DNA of 5,045 nucleotides, taken from positions 1 through 5,045 of the forward strand of contig JAKLIL010000163.1 in the NCBI GenBank assembly GCA_022709625.1, in the 5' to 3' direction. The position numbers and the translations under genes were made by a program. The notes beneath the pieces are model-generated. The model saw only the letters and a program-made list of their open reading frames with translations, was not told the DNA's origin and did not search any database. The DNA is from Verrucomicrobiota bacterium. GTDB lineage: Bacteria; Verrucomicrobiota; Kiritimatiellia; CAIQIC01; Lenti-01. Positions 1-5,045 of the stretch are shown one piece after another; the stretch's first letter is position 1; each line of letters opens with the position of its first letter.

Positions 1-323
1 CGTTGAAGGCGCCGATTCCCGTGAATGTGAACACGGCCGGACAAGACGTGTTGCTGGGCGTCGCCGGGCTCGAGCAGGAGTCTGCGGTGCGGGCCGTGCT
101 GGCCGTGCGCCAGATGCAGCCCTTTGAATCCCTGGGCATGCTGTTCCAGGCGAATCCCGAACTGGCGGCGGTCCTCGAGGGAAAGCTGTCCGTGGCCAGC
201 ACCTACTTCCGGGTGCGTGCCCAAGCTTCTTCGGACTCCCAACAACGTTCCGTCATGGCTTGGGTGGAACGCAGTCCCAAGGGCGATATCCGCATCCTGC
301 AATGGTTCGAGGAGGGGGGGTGA
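1..323 (+). CDS. gspK: Type II secretion minor pseudopilin GspK, C-terminal fragment
   Basis: This is the C-terminal part of a GspK-family protein; the 5' end lies outside the window and the frame is open from the first base. About 106 residues are visible. They begin with a helix-hairpin-helix-like segment built on VNVNTA, followed by two short helices (LLGVAGLE, then AVLAVRQMQPFESLGML). A beta-rich tail follows, containing STYFRVRAQ and a final strand ending ILQWFEEGG. The NVNTA helix-hairpin-helix followed by a 'pF.s...L' helix and an 'S.yFrv.a' strand is typical of GspK. That protein caps the tip of the periplasmic pseudopilus as the large minor pseudopilin. The N-terminal prepilin peptide and the alpha-helical insertion domain would lie upstream. 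The identification is supported by gspL- and gspM-like genes following in the classical order. A ComEA-type helix-hairpin-helix protein is the alternative, but the tail and context favour GspK. The stop is TGA at 321-323. Confidence 0.85.
   Translation, partial: LKAPIPVNVNTAGQDVLLGVAGLEQESAVRAVLAVRQMQPFESLGMLFQANPELAAVLEGKLSVASTYFRVRAQASSDSQQRSVMAWVERSPKGDIRILQWFEEGG
311..320 (+). promoter_or_regulatory. Ribosome binding site of gspL, purine-rich G run
   Basis: GGAGGGGGGG lies just upstream of the ATG at 327 and inside the last codons of gspK (Glu-Gly-Gly). The GGAGG core ends 11 bases before the start. This supports ATG 327 and makes gspL translation dependent on, or coupled to, gspK termination, since the gspK stop lies between site and start. 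The run of seven G is unusual for a coding end. Confidence 0.6.
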
Positions 324-326
324 GCC

Positions 327-1727
327 ATGGCGCGGGGATTCGCCTCGGCGTATGGAGTCGATTGGGCAGGTGGGCGCCTGTTGCTGGTGCGTGCCGCTCC
401 CCGGGGAGCGCCCCAATCGGTCGTCGATGCGCCCACGGAGTCCGAGGAGGCCGTCCGCGCCTTGGGCGCCGCCGCCGCGGAAGTGTCGCAGGGACGCGCC
501 GCGCTGGCGGTCGCGGCGCCTGCAGTGCAGACTTTCGTCCGGCGCCTCCACGCGCCGTTTGCGTCTCCGGCCAAGGCGGCCAAGGTGTGGAACGCCCTGC
601 TGGACGTGGAATTGCCGTTTCCCGTCGAAAGCGCCCAATGCGCGTTTGGTTCCCCGCAGGTGGCCGCCGGCGCGACGACGTCCATTGCCGCCGCCGTCCG
701 CAAACCCGACTTGGAGGCGGCCGTGGCCGCCTGGCGCGCCGAGGGTTGCGACCCGACCCATTGCGACGTCGAAGCGTTGGCCCTGTGGGACCAGCAGAAT
801 GCGGAAGTTCCGCCGGTACGCGGCGATTTGTCCCGCGCCGTCGTTTGGTTGGGCGCCGACCATGTCGCCTTGGTCCGGGGCCGGGGAACGGAATTCCTGG
901 CTGCCCATGTCTTGCGGATTCCGCCGGCGGCGGAACAGGCCGGCCGTTCAGCCTTTGAATCCCTCTGGGCGGAGCGCGTGCCGCGCATCCTGGCCGCCCA
1001 TCTGGCGGAAACCGGCGCCGATGGCATGGATCTGTGGTGGGCCGGGACCGGGGCCGAAGACGGGACTTGGCTCGCCCGCCTGCGGCAGCTTCTGCCGTCG
1101 GGCGGACTGCGCCACGAAACACACCGCCAGCCGGCCGCGTTTCTGGCCCGGGCCTTGGCGCGTCGCGCCATGGCCGAGACCGGCGCGAATTTCCTGCAAG
1201 GCGCCGCGGCCCATCCGGCGCTGGTGCGCATGCGGGCTCGCGCCCATCGCCGAGTCTATCTCGGCATCGTCGCGGCCGCCTTGGCGATCTTGGCCATGAA
1301 CGGCGCCACGGCGTGGGTTCGCGGCCGGCGTCTCGTGGCCGTCCAGGCGGAGTTGACCGCGGCCGCGCGGGCCATCGCCGGCGACACGGTCGTGTACGGC
1401 GAGGAAGTGCTCGCCGTGCAGCGCGCGCTGCCCGCGCGGGATGCGGAAACCGAAGCCTGGCGCAGCGCCTTGGATCCTATCGGCGTGGAAGGGCTTTTGG
1501 CCGGCGCCATCCGCGACGCCGCCGCGTTCGGGATCCAAATCGCGCATTTGAAGATGACGGGCGCCGCCATGGCCATGGAAGGCTCCGCCGCGGACGCGCC
1601 CGCGATCGATCACTTGGGAGAAAGTCTGCGCGGTCAAGGTTGGACCATCGACTCGCACAGCCCGGGTGCGGCGGCGGATGGCCGTCCCCGCTTCATCCTG
1701 AAGGGAACGCTGCGCCATGAAGGCTGA
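327..1727 (+). CDS. gspL: Type II secretion inner-membrane platform protein, GspL-like (PilM-like N-domain)
   Basis: A 466-residue bitopic protein. Residues about 8-290 form a cytoplasmic actin-like (ASKHA) domain. It opens with YGVDWAGGRLLLV, which resembles the first phosphate-loop strand of PilM/FtsA, and has the LPFPVE motif at 96-101, reminiscent of the 'iPFPle' segment of PilM. One membrane helix follows at about 310-331 (VYLGIVAAALAILAMNGATAWV), preceded by Arg/His-rich positive residues, as expected for a cytoplasmic N-terminus. A coiled-coil-like stretch leads to a small periplasmic alpha/beta domain at about 389-465, consistent with the ferredoxin-like fold of GspL. In the T2S machine GspL recruits the ATPase GspE and pairs with GspM. 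ATG 327 is chosen for its ribosome binding site and its position three bases after the gspK stop. It shares its frame with gspK, separated by one TGA. It is somewhat longer than typical GspL proteins of about 400 residues. A PilM/PilN-type fusion in a type IV pilus-like machine is the alternative. Confidence 0.78.
   Translation: MARGFASAYGVDWAGGRLLLVRAAPRGAPQSVVDAPTESEEAVRALGAAAAEVSQGRAALAVAAPAVQTFVRRLHAPFASPAKAAKVWNALLDVELPFPVESAQCAFGSPQVAAGATTSIAAAVRKPDLEAAVAAWRAEGCDPTHCDVEALALWDQQNAEVPPVRGDLSRAVVWLGADHVALVRGRGTEFLAAHVLRIPPAAEQAGRSAFESLWAERVPRILAAHLAETGADGMDLWWAGTGAEDGTWLARLRQLLPSGGLRHETHRQPAAFLARALARRAMAETGANFLQGAAAHPALVRMRARAHRRVYLGIVAAALAILAMNGATAWVRGRRLVAVQAELTAAARAIAGDTVVYGEEVLAVQRALPARDAETEAWRSALDPIGVEGLLAGAIRDAAAFGIQIAHLKMTGAAMAMEGSAADAPAIDHLGESLRGQGWTIDSHSPGAAADGRPRFILKGTLRHEG
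1701..1706 (+). promoter_or_regulatory. Ribosome binding site of gspM
   Basis: AAGGGA sits 10 bases before the ATG at 1717, within the last codons of gspL. It supports the overlapping start at 1717, eleven bases before the end of the gspL stop codon. Confidence 0.5.
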
Positions 1728-2205
1728 GCGCGTCTGGAAGGCGGTTGCCCTGGCGTTTGCGGCCGTCGCCGCGGCGGCCACCTTGCATGTCTGGCTGTCG
1801 GGGTTCCGTTACCGGGAAACCTTGGCGCAAAAGCGCGACAATCTGCGCCAAATCAGCGTCTACGCGGAACGCTGGGCCCGGGAAGAGGCGCTCCGGAACC
1901 GGTGGGAGGCGCAGCAGGCGTGGTCGCCGGCCGAGTTGGACGACATGGTGGCCCGCACGCTGGGCGCCGATGCCGCCGCGATCTCTCCGCCCCAGGCCAC
2001 GCCCGCCGGCGCCGGTTGGCGGCGCTCCACGGCGACCTTGGAGGTGAAGGCGGGCCCGTATGCCGCCGCGGCCGGCTTGCTAACGGGCTTGGGGGCCGGC
2101 GCGCCGCCTTGGCGGCTGCGCGAAATCAATTTCCGGCCCGCCGCCGAGGCGGGCCAAGGCACCATGTCGCTGGCCGTCGAAGCGCTGGAGAAAGTGCATC
2201 CGTGA
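1717..2205 (+). CDS. gspM: Type II secretion platform protein, GspM-like
   Basis: A 162-residue protein with a short basic cytoplasmic N-terminus (MKAERVWK). A single membrane helix follows at about 9-30 (AVALAFAAVAAAATLHVWLSGF), then a charged helical, probably coiled-coil region at about 35-85 rich in Arg, Glu and Gln. A C-terminal alpha/beta domain at about 105-160 ends with the strand TMSLAVEAL. This is the architecture and size of GspM, and of the related PilO, which dimerises with GspL/PilN through the periplasmic ferredoxin-like domain. Sequence conservation in GspM is very low, so the call rests on architecture and on position directly after gspK and gspL. The gene overlaps gspL by 11 bases and its TGA stop overlaps the GTG start of the next gene, both suggesting translational coupling. 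A PilO-type protein would look the same. No gspN, gspC or gspD follows here. Confidence 0.65.
   Translation: MKAERVWKAVALAFAAVAAAATLHVWLSGFRYRETLAQKRDNLRQISVYAERWAREEALRNRWEAQQAWSPAELDDMVARTLGADAAAISPPQATPAGAGWRRSTATLEVKAGPYAAAAGLLTGLGAGAPPWRLREINFRPAAEAGQGTMSLAVEALEKVHP
2187..2190 (+). promoter_or_regulatory. Ribosome binding site deciding the wzm start (GTG 2202)
   Basis: GGAG, followed by AAAG, lies 11 bases before GTG 2202. The in-frame ATG at 2220 would be 29 bases away and has no purine-rich site of its own. GTG 2202 also overlaps the gspM stop as GTGA, a common coupled arrangement. The start is therefore placed at GTG 2202. Confidence 0.5.
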
Positions 2206-2999
2206 GCCTCTTCCGAACCATGTATGCCCGGCGCGAATTGCTGTGGAATCTCACGACTCGGGAACTGAAGCAGCGCTACAAAGGTTCGGTGCTCGGTTTC
2301 CTGTGGAGCGTGCTGACCCCGCTGTTCATGGCGGCGATCTACGTCGTGTTCCTGCGCCTGCTGGCCCGGGGCGTGCCGATGACCGATATTCTCATCGGCG
2401 TTTTCGCGTGGCAGTACACGACCCAATGCGTGCTGGGCGGCATGACTTGCGTGACCGGCAATGCCAGCCTCGTGAAAAAAGTGGCCTTCCCGCGCGAAAT
2501 CCTGCCCCTGAGCCAGGTCGCCGCCAACGGCATCGGCTATCTGCTCTCGCTGCTGGTGCAGTTTCCCGTGCTGGCGGTGCTGCTGTGGCGGCTCGATTCG
2601 GGCTTCGCCGCCACCTGGCCCCTGTTTGCGTTCTGGGTGCTGTGGCAAACCCTTTTCAATCTGGGCCTGGCCTACTTGGTGGGGGCCCTCAACGTGTATT
2701 TTCGCGACACCCAGCATCTGGTCGGCGTGCTCCTCAGCGCCTGGTTTTTCCTGAGCCCGGTGATGTACAACATGGCGTTTGCCCGCAATTTGGCCGCCAG
2801 TTGGCCGTGGGCCGTGGACCTGCTCTACGCCAACCCGATGGCCGTCGTTCTCAACGGCTATCGCGCCGCCCTGCTGCCCGGGGCCGGCGCGGGCTTCCCG
2901 CCCGCCGCCTGGGTCGGCTTTGGCCTCGTCCCGGCCATGCTGCTCCTGGGGGCCGGCCTCTATCGCCGCCTCCAGAAGAATTTCGCGGACCTGCTCTGA
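2202..2999 (+). CDS. wzm: ABC-2 type polysaccharide export permease, Wzm family
   Basis: A 265-residue integral membrane subunit of a polysaccharide ABC exporter. The N-terminal amphipathic region LTTRELKQRYKGSVLGFLW (about 17-35) is the hallmark of the Wzm/TagG/KpsM permease group. The loop NASLVKKVAFPREILP (about 87-102) contains the conserved 'KK..FPREILP' coupling segment that contacts the ATPase. The motif YFRDTQHL (about 166-173) precedes the last membrane segments, as is usual in the family. Likely membrane helices lie at about 33-54, 63-83, 107-129, 139-162, 173-193 and 235-255. Six helices and about 260 residues match the family. The protein would form a dimeric channel that moves an undecaprenyl-linked glycan chain across the inner membrane, powered by the adjacent ATPase. 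The start GTG 2202 overlaps the gspM stop; Met 7 (ATG 2220) is an alternative start. The transported glycan cannot be read from the sequence. Confidence 0.9.
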   Translation: MSLFRTMYARRELLWNLTTRELKQRYKGSVLGFLWSVLTPLFMAAIYVVFLRLLARGVPMTDILIGVFAWQYTTQCVLGGMTCVTGNASLVKKVAFPREILPLSQVAANGIGYLLSLLVQFPVLAVLLWRLDSGFAATWPLFAFWVLWQTLFNLGLAYLVGALNVYFRDTQHLVGVLLSAWFFLSPVMYNMAFARNLAASWPWAVDLLYANPMAVVLNGYRAALLPGAGAGFPPAAWVGFGLVPAMLLLGAGLYRRLQKNFADLL

Positions 3000-3000
3000 C

Positions 3001-4176
3001 ATGAATGCCATCCAAGCCGTCAACCTCGGAAAACGCTATGTCCGCAAGGGCCTGGGCGCGCCGACCCTGTTCGGCGCGCTGGCGGGGGGCTGGCGAGGCA
3101 AGAACGAGCCGTTCTGGTGCCTGCGCGGCGCCAATTTCGAGATTCCCGCCGGCCGCACCGTCGGCGTGATCGGCCCCAACGGCTCCGGCAAAAGCTCCCT
3201 GCTGGGGCTGACGGCCGGCACCATTGCGCCCACCGAAGGCTATGTTGCGACCCACGGCCGCATTTCGTCCCTGCTGGAACTCGGCGCGGGCTTCCACCCC
3301 GACTTGAGCGGCCGCGAGAACGTCTTTCTCAACGCGGCCCTGCTCGGCATTCCGCGCGAAGACGTGAAGCGGAAATTCGACCGCATCGTCGATTTCGCCG
3401 AGCTGCGCGAGTTCATCGACATGCCCGTCAAGCACTATTCCAGCGGCATGTACGTGCGCCTCGGATTTTCCGTCGCCGTCGAGGTCGATCCCGACATCCT
3501 GCTGATCGACGAAGTGCTGGCCGTCGGCGACGTGGCCTTCCAGCTCAAGTGCCTCGACCGCATTCGCGATTTCCAGAAACGCGGCAAAACGCTGCTGTTC
3601 GTGAGCCACGCCCTCCAGACCGTCGAGGAATTCTGCCACGAGGCCTTCTTGATCCACCATGGCCGGCTGGTGGAGCGGGGCGATCCCGGCGACGTCGTGC
3701 TGAAGTACATCCGCTCCTTCATGGGCGAGGGGGGCGGTCTTTTCACGCAGGAGTACGGCACCCGCGCGGTCGAGTTCGGCCACGTGCGCCTGCTGGACCG
3801 GGCCGGCCAAGAAGCCGCCGTCTTCGCGACCGGAGGGGCCATGACGGTGGAAATTCCCTACGTGGCCCATCGGCGCGTGGACCGGCCCGTGTTTGGATTT
3901 TCCCTCAAGACCGGCAACGGAATGTACGTCTACGGCAGCAACACGCAGCTGGCCAAGCACGACATCCCGTTCGTCGAAGGGGCGGGCACGGTCAAACTCG
4001 ATCTGGCGCCCCTGCGCCTGATGCACGGCAATTTTTTCCTGTCGCTGGCCATCCACTCCTGGGACCACGCCGAACAATACCATCGGCGCGAAGATTGGTG
4101 GCCTTTCGCCGTACGAAACCCCACCGGCACCCTCGGCCTCTTCCAACTCGACAGCCGCTGGAGTTCCGACGCCTGA
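3001..4176 (+). CDS. wzt: ABC polysaccharide exporter ATPase with carbohydrate-binding C-domain, Wzt
   Basis: A 391-residue protein in two parts. The nucleotide-binding domain (about 1-240) has Walker A GPNGSGKS at 58-65, the ABC signature YSSGM at 146-150, Walker B ILLIDE at 166-171 and the switch histidine at 203 in VSHA. In the Q-loop region it has the LLELGAGFHPDLSGREN sequence (91-107) typical of the Wzt/TagH/KpsT group. After a glycine-rich linker (about 241-247) comes a beta-rich C-terminal domain (about 250-388). It contains YGTRAVEF, VFGFSLKTGNGMYVYGSNT and the 'HGNFFLSLAI' strand, recognisable as Wzt_C. In studied Wzt proteins this immunoglobulin-like domain binds the modified non-reducing end of the finished O-antigen and gates export. 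Its presence suggests a glycan completed in the cytoplasm with a capping group. ATG 3001 begins one base after the wzm stop. No strong ribosome binding site is visible, so translation is probably coupled to wzm. No glycosyltransferase genes are in the window. Confidence 0.92.
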   Translation: MNAIQAVNLGKRYVRKGLGAPTLFGALAGGWRGKNEPFWCLRGANFEIPAGRTVGVIGPNGSGKSSLLGLTAGTIAPTEGYVATHGRISSLLELGAGFHPDLSGRENVFLNAALLGIPREDVKRKFDRIVDFAELREFIDMPVKHYSSGMYVRLGFSVAVEVDPDILLIDEVLAVGDVAFQLKCLDRIRDFQKRGKTLLFVSHALQTVEEFCHEAFLIHHGRLVERGDPGDVVLKYIRSFMGEGGGLFTQEYGTRAVEFGHVRLLDRAGQEAAVFATGGAMTVEIPYVAHRRVDRPVFGFSLKTGNGMYVYGSNTQLAKHDIPFVEGAGTVKLDLAPLRLMHGNFFLSLAIHSWDHAEQYHRREDWWPFAVRNPTGTLGLFQLDSRWSSDA

Positions 4177-4184
4177 ATTCGGTT

Positions 4185-4217
4185 CGATTGCCGGTCGCCC
4201 GGTTGATCGCGGTTTTT
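4185..4217 (+). terminator. Candidate intrinsic terminator of the gspK-L-M-wzm-wzt operon
   Basis: Starting nine bases after the wzt stop, CGATTGCCGG (4185-4194) can pair with CCGGTTGATCG (4199-4209) around a TCGC loop. The stem has ten pairs, two of them G-U, and one bulged T at 4204. It is followed by CGG and then five T (4213-4217). Position, stem and T run fit a Rho-independent terminator. The bulge and the three-base offset of the T run make it a weak one. Confidence 0.4.
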
Positions 4218-4252
4218 GTCTGTTCGCATACCAAGCGGACGCCCCTCTCGCG

Positions 4253-4305
4253 AATTTATGGTATTTATAAACAGCATAGTATGGTATTTATAAATACCAT
4301 AAATT
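4253..4305. repeat. AT-rich inverted-repeat cluster between convergent genes
   Basis: AATTTATGGTATTTATAAA at 4253-4271 is repeated as its exact reverse complement at 4287-4305, leaving a 15-base spacer. With one G-G mismatch (4252/4306) the arms extend to 4250-4308. Within the element, 4280-4301 is a perfect 22-bp palindrome with half-site TATGGTATTTA. The 15-base word TATGGTATTTATAAA also occurs as a direct repeat at 4257 and 4280. The long hairpin and the palindrome share bases and cannot form together. The block is almost pure A/T inside a very GC-rich region, which suggests a special function or a separate origin. It could be a protein binding site, a dispersed palindromic repeat, a scar of a small mobile element, or a bidirectional transcription block. 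It is unlike a classical terminator because the stem is AT-rich and no clean T run follows. Confidence 0.85.
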
Positions 4306-4329
4306 GGCCGGGTAAAATCCGCTGGCGCC

Positions 4330-5045
4330 TTAGCGCGGCCGGGCGGTGGCGAGCAGTTCGGCGGCGTGGCGCAAAGCGACGCTGGTGGATTCGCGGCCGC
4401 CCAGCATGCGGGCCAGTTCCTCGACGCGCCCGCCCTCGTCGAGCTGCACCACGGTCGTGTGGGTGCGCCCGGCTTTCACGGTTTTCCGCACGGCGTAGTG
4501 GTGCGCGCCGCGGGCGGCCACCGGCGGCAGATGCGTGATGGCGATCACCTGGCGCCCCCGCGCGGCCGCCACGAGCTTGCGGGCCACGGCGTGGGCGGTT
4601 TCCCCGCCCACATTGGCGTCAATTTCGTCGAACACCAGCAGGGGAATCCGGTCGGCCGCCGCCAGCACCACCTTGATGGCCAGCATGACGCGCGAGATTT
4701 CGCCGGACGAAGCAATGGCCCGCAGCGGCCGCATCGGCTCGCCGACGTTGGGCGCGAAACCGAATTCCGCGTGGTCGAGGCCCGTCGCCGCCGGTTCCTC
4801 GGCCGGCACCAAATGGATGTCGAACGCGCCGTGCTCGAAGCCCAGCGCCCGGAGTTCGGCCGTGACGGCGGGCGCGAGTTTATCCGCCGCGGCTTGGCGC
4901 CGCTGGCGCAGGGCCTGGCCCAGCGCCTGCAATTCCCGTGCGGACGCGGCCAGGTCTTTTACCACGGCGGCCCGCTGCTGGTCCCGGGTTAGCAGATCCT
5001 TGAGCCGCGTCCGGGAGGCTTCCAGCGTGGCGAGGATGTCCGGCA
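4330..5045 (-). CDS. recN: DNA repair protein RecN, C-terminal fragment
   Basis: The C-terminal 238 or so residues of RecN, open through the right edge of the window; the true start lies beyond 5045. The fragment starts in the end of the coiled coil, with Arg/Leu/Glu-rich heptad-like sequence. It then gives the C-terminal half of the split ABC ATPase head. The ABC signature IASSGEISRVMLAIK is encoded around 4675-4716, Walker B LLVFDEID around 4618-4641, followed by the ANVGGE D-loop region. The switch histidine is in ITHLPPVAA (His codon 4531-4533), and a closing RVEELARMLGG segment follows. RecN is a cytoplasmic SMC-like ATPase acting at DNA double-strand breaks together with RecA. Two departures from the usual RecN text are visible: Ser-Ser-Gly-Glu in place of Ser-Gly-Gly-Glu, and THLPP in place of THLPQ. 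Catalytic residues appear intact. It is convergent with the exporter operon and functionally unrelated to it. The stop is TAA (4332-4330 on the minus strand). Confidence 0.96.
   Translation of the reverse strand, partial: PDILATLEASRTRLKDLLTRDQQRAAVVKDLAASARELQALGQALRQRRQAAADKLAPAVTAELRALGFEHGAFDIHLVPAEEPAATGLDHAEFGFAPNVGEPMRPLRAIASSGEISRVMLAIKVVLAAADRIPLLVFDEIDANVGGETAHAVARKLVAAARGRQVIAITHLPPVAARGAHHYAVRKTVKAGRTHTTVVQLDEGGRVEELARMLGGRESTSVALRHAAELLATARPR

Larger units (their letters stand above)
4177..4329. other. Intergenic region between convergent wzt and recN
   Basis: About 150 bases without a credible gene, between the 3' ends of wzt (plus) and recN (minus). It holds the candidate wzt terminator near its left end, the AT-rich repeat cluster in its right half, and nothing else I can support. 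Since both flanking genes end here, a promoter for either is not expected. On the recN side, CCGC and GCGG can pair across 4318-4337 just before a TTTT run in minus-strand sense (4314-4317). This could help end recN transcription but is a weak structure that overlaps the recN stop. Confidence 0.6.

Noticed and set aside
203..1231. Long minus-strand and alternate-frame open stretches across gspL (also 253-1122, 948-1781 and plus-strand 124-1299)
   Set aside because: They are Arg/Pro/Ala-rich low-information translations, as expected when a GC-rich gene lacks stop codons in other frames. The 327-1727 frame has a clear domain layout and ribosome binding site.
2779..3000. N-terminal extension of wzt by an upstream in-frame start inside wzm
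   Set aside because: The added residues are Pro/Arg/Ser-rich shadow of wzm. The family N-terminus fits ATG 3001 right after the wzm stop.
1860..3023. 387-codon minus-strand open frame opposite gspM and wzm
   Set aside because: The translation is His/Gln/Gly/Glu-rich without recognisable motifs and lies opposite a gene with strong Wzm motifs. It is a shadow of high third-position GC.
2851..4146. 431-codon minus-strand open frame opposite wzt
   Set aside because: It is antisense to a protein with complete Walker A, signature, Walker B and switch motifs, and has no motifs of its own.
4203..4232. TTGATC followed 18 bases later by CATACC as a possible plus-strand promoter
   Set aside because: The -10 match is poor and there is no plus-strand gene downstream to express.
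4259..4300. Two mirrored 11-codon mini-ORFs beginning MVFIN inside the AT-rich repeat
   Set aside because: They follow automatically from the inverted repeat containing ATGGTATTTATAAA. Neither has a ribosome binding site.
3117..4538. 473-codon plus-strand open frame spanning wzt, the intergenic gap and recN
   Set aside because: It is an Arg/Pro-rich shadow that crosses two real genes on opposite strands.
4366..4992. 208-codon plus-strand open frame opposite recN
   Set aside because: It is rich in Gly/Arg/His without motifs, while the opposite strand encodes unmistakable RecN.

Overview
The window is a GC-rich, gene-dense bacterial chromosome segment. Five genes on the plus strand run head to tail, with gaps or overlaps of only a few bases, and meet one minus-strand gene tail to tail. 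The only gene-free stretch is about 150 bases long and contains a strikingly AT-rich inverted-repeat cluster. The organism is Gram-negative: it has the inner-membrane part of a type II secretion (T2S) machine and a Wzm/Wzt polysaccharide exporter. The strong GC bias and the RecN variant sequence (SSGEISR, FDEIDANVGG) suggest a relative of Verrucomicrobia, Kiritimatiellota or Lentisphaerota. That placement is an inference from remembered family sequences, not from a search.

Region 1 (1-2205) holds the end of a T2S cluster in the classical K-L-M order. It comprises the C-terminus of the minor pseudopilin GspK, a complete GspL-like protein (cytoplasmic actin-like/PilM-like domain, one membrane helix, periplasmic ferredoxin-like domain) and a complete small GspM-like protein (N-terminal membrane anchor plus a small periplasmic domain). 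GspL and GspM form the inner-membrane assembly platform that links the cytoplasmic ATPase to the pseudopilus.

Region 2 (2202-4176) encodes an ABC exporter for a cell-surface glycan: the permease Wzm and the ATPase Wzt. Wzt carries the C-terminal Wzt_C carbohydrate-binding extension found in exporters that recognise a finished, end-modified O-antigen-type chain. The wzm GTG start overlaps the gspM stop codon and wzt starts one base after the wzm stop. The five genes therefore look like one transcription unit joining protein secretion to surface glycan export.

Region 3 (4177-4329) is the intergenic space between convergent genes. It contains a plausible intrinsic terminator for the plus-strand operon. 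It also contains an AT-rich element with a perfect 22-bp palindrome and a perfect 19-bp inverted repeat that share one arm.

Region 4 (4330-5045, minus strand) is the C-terminal part of recN, the SMC-like DNA double-strand-break repair ATPase, running off the window edge.

I see no CRISPR array, tRNA, rRNA, transposase or defence system. The functions are recognisable families. What deserves a second look is the AT-rich repeat cluster and the T2S-Wzm/Wzt gene coupling.
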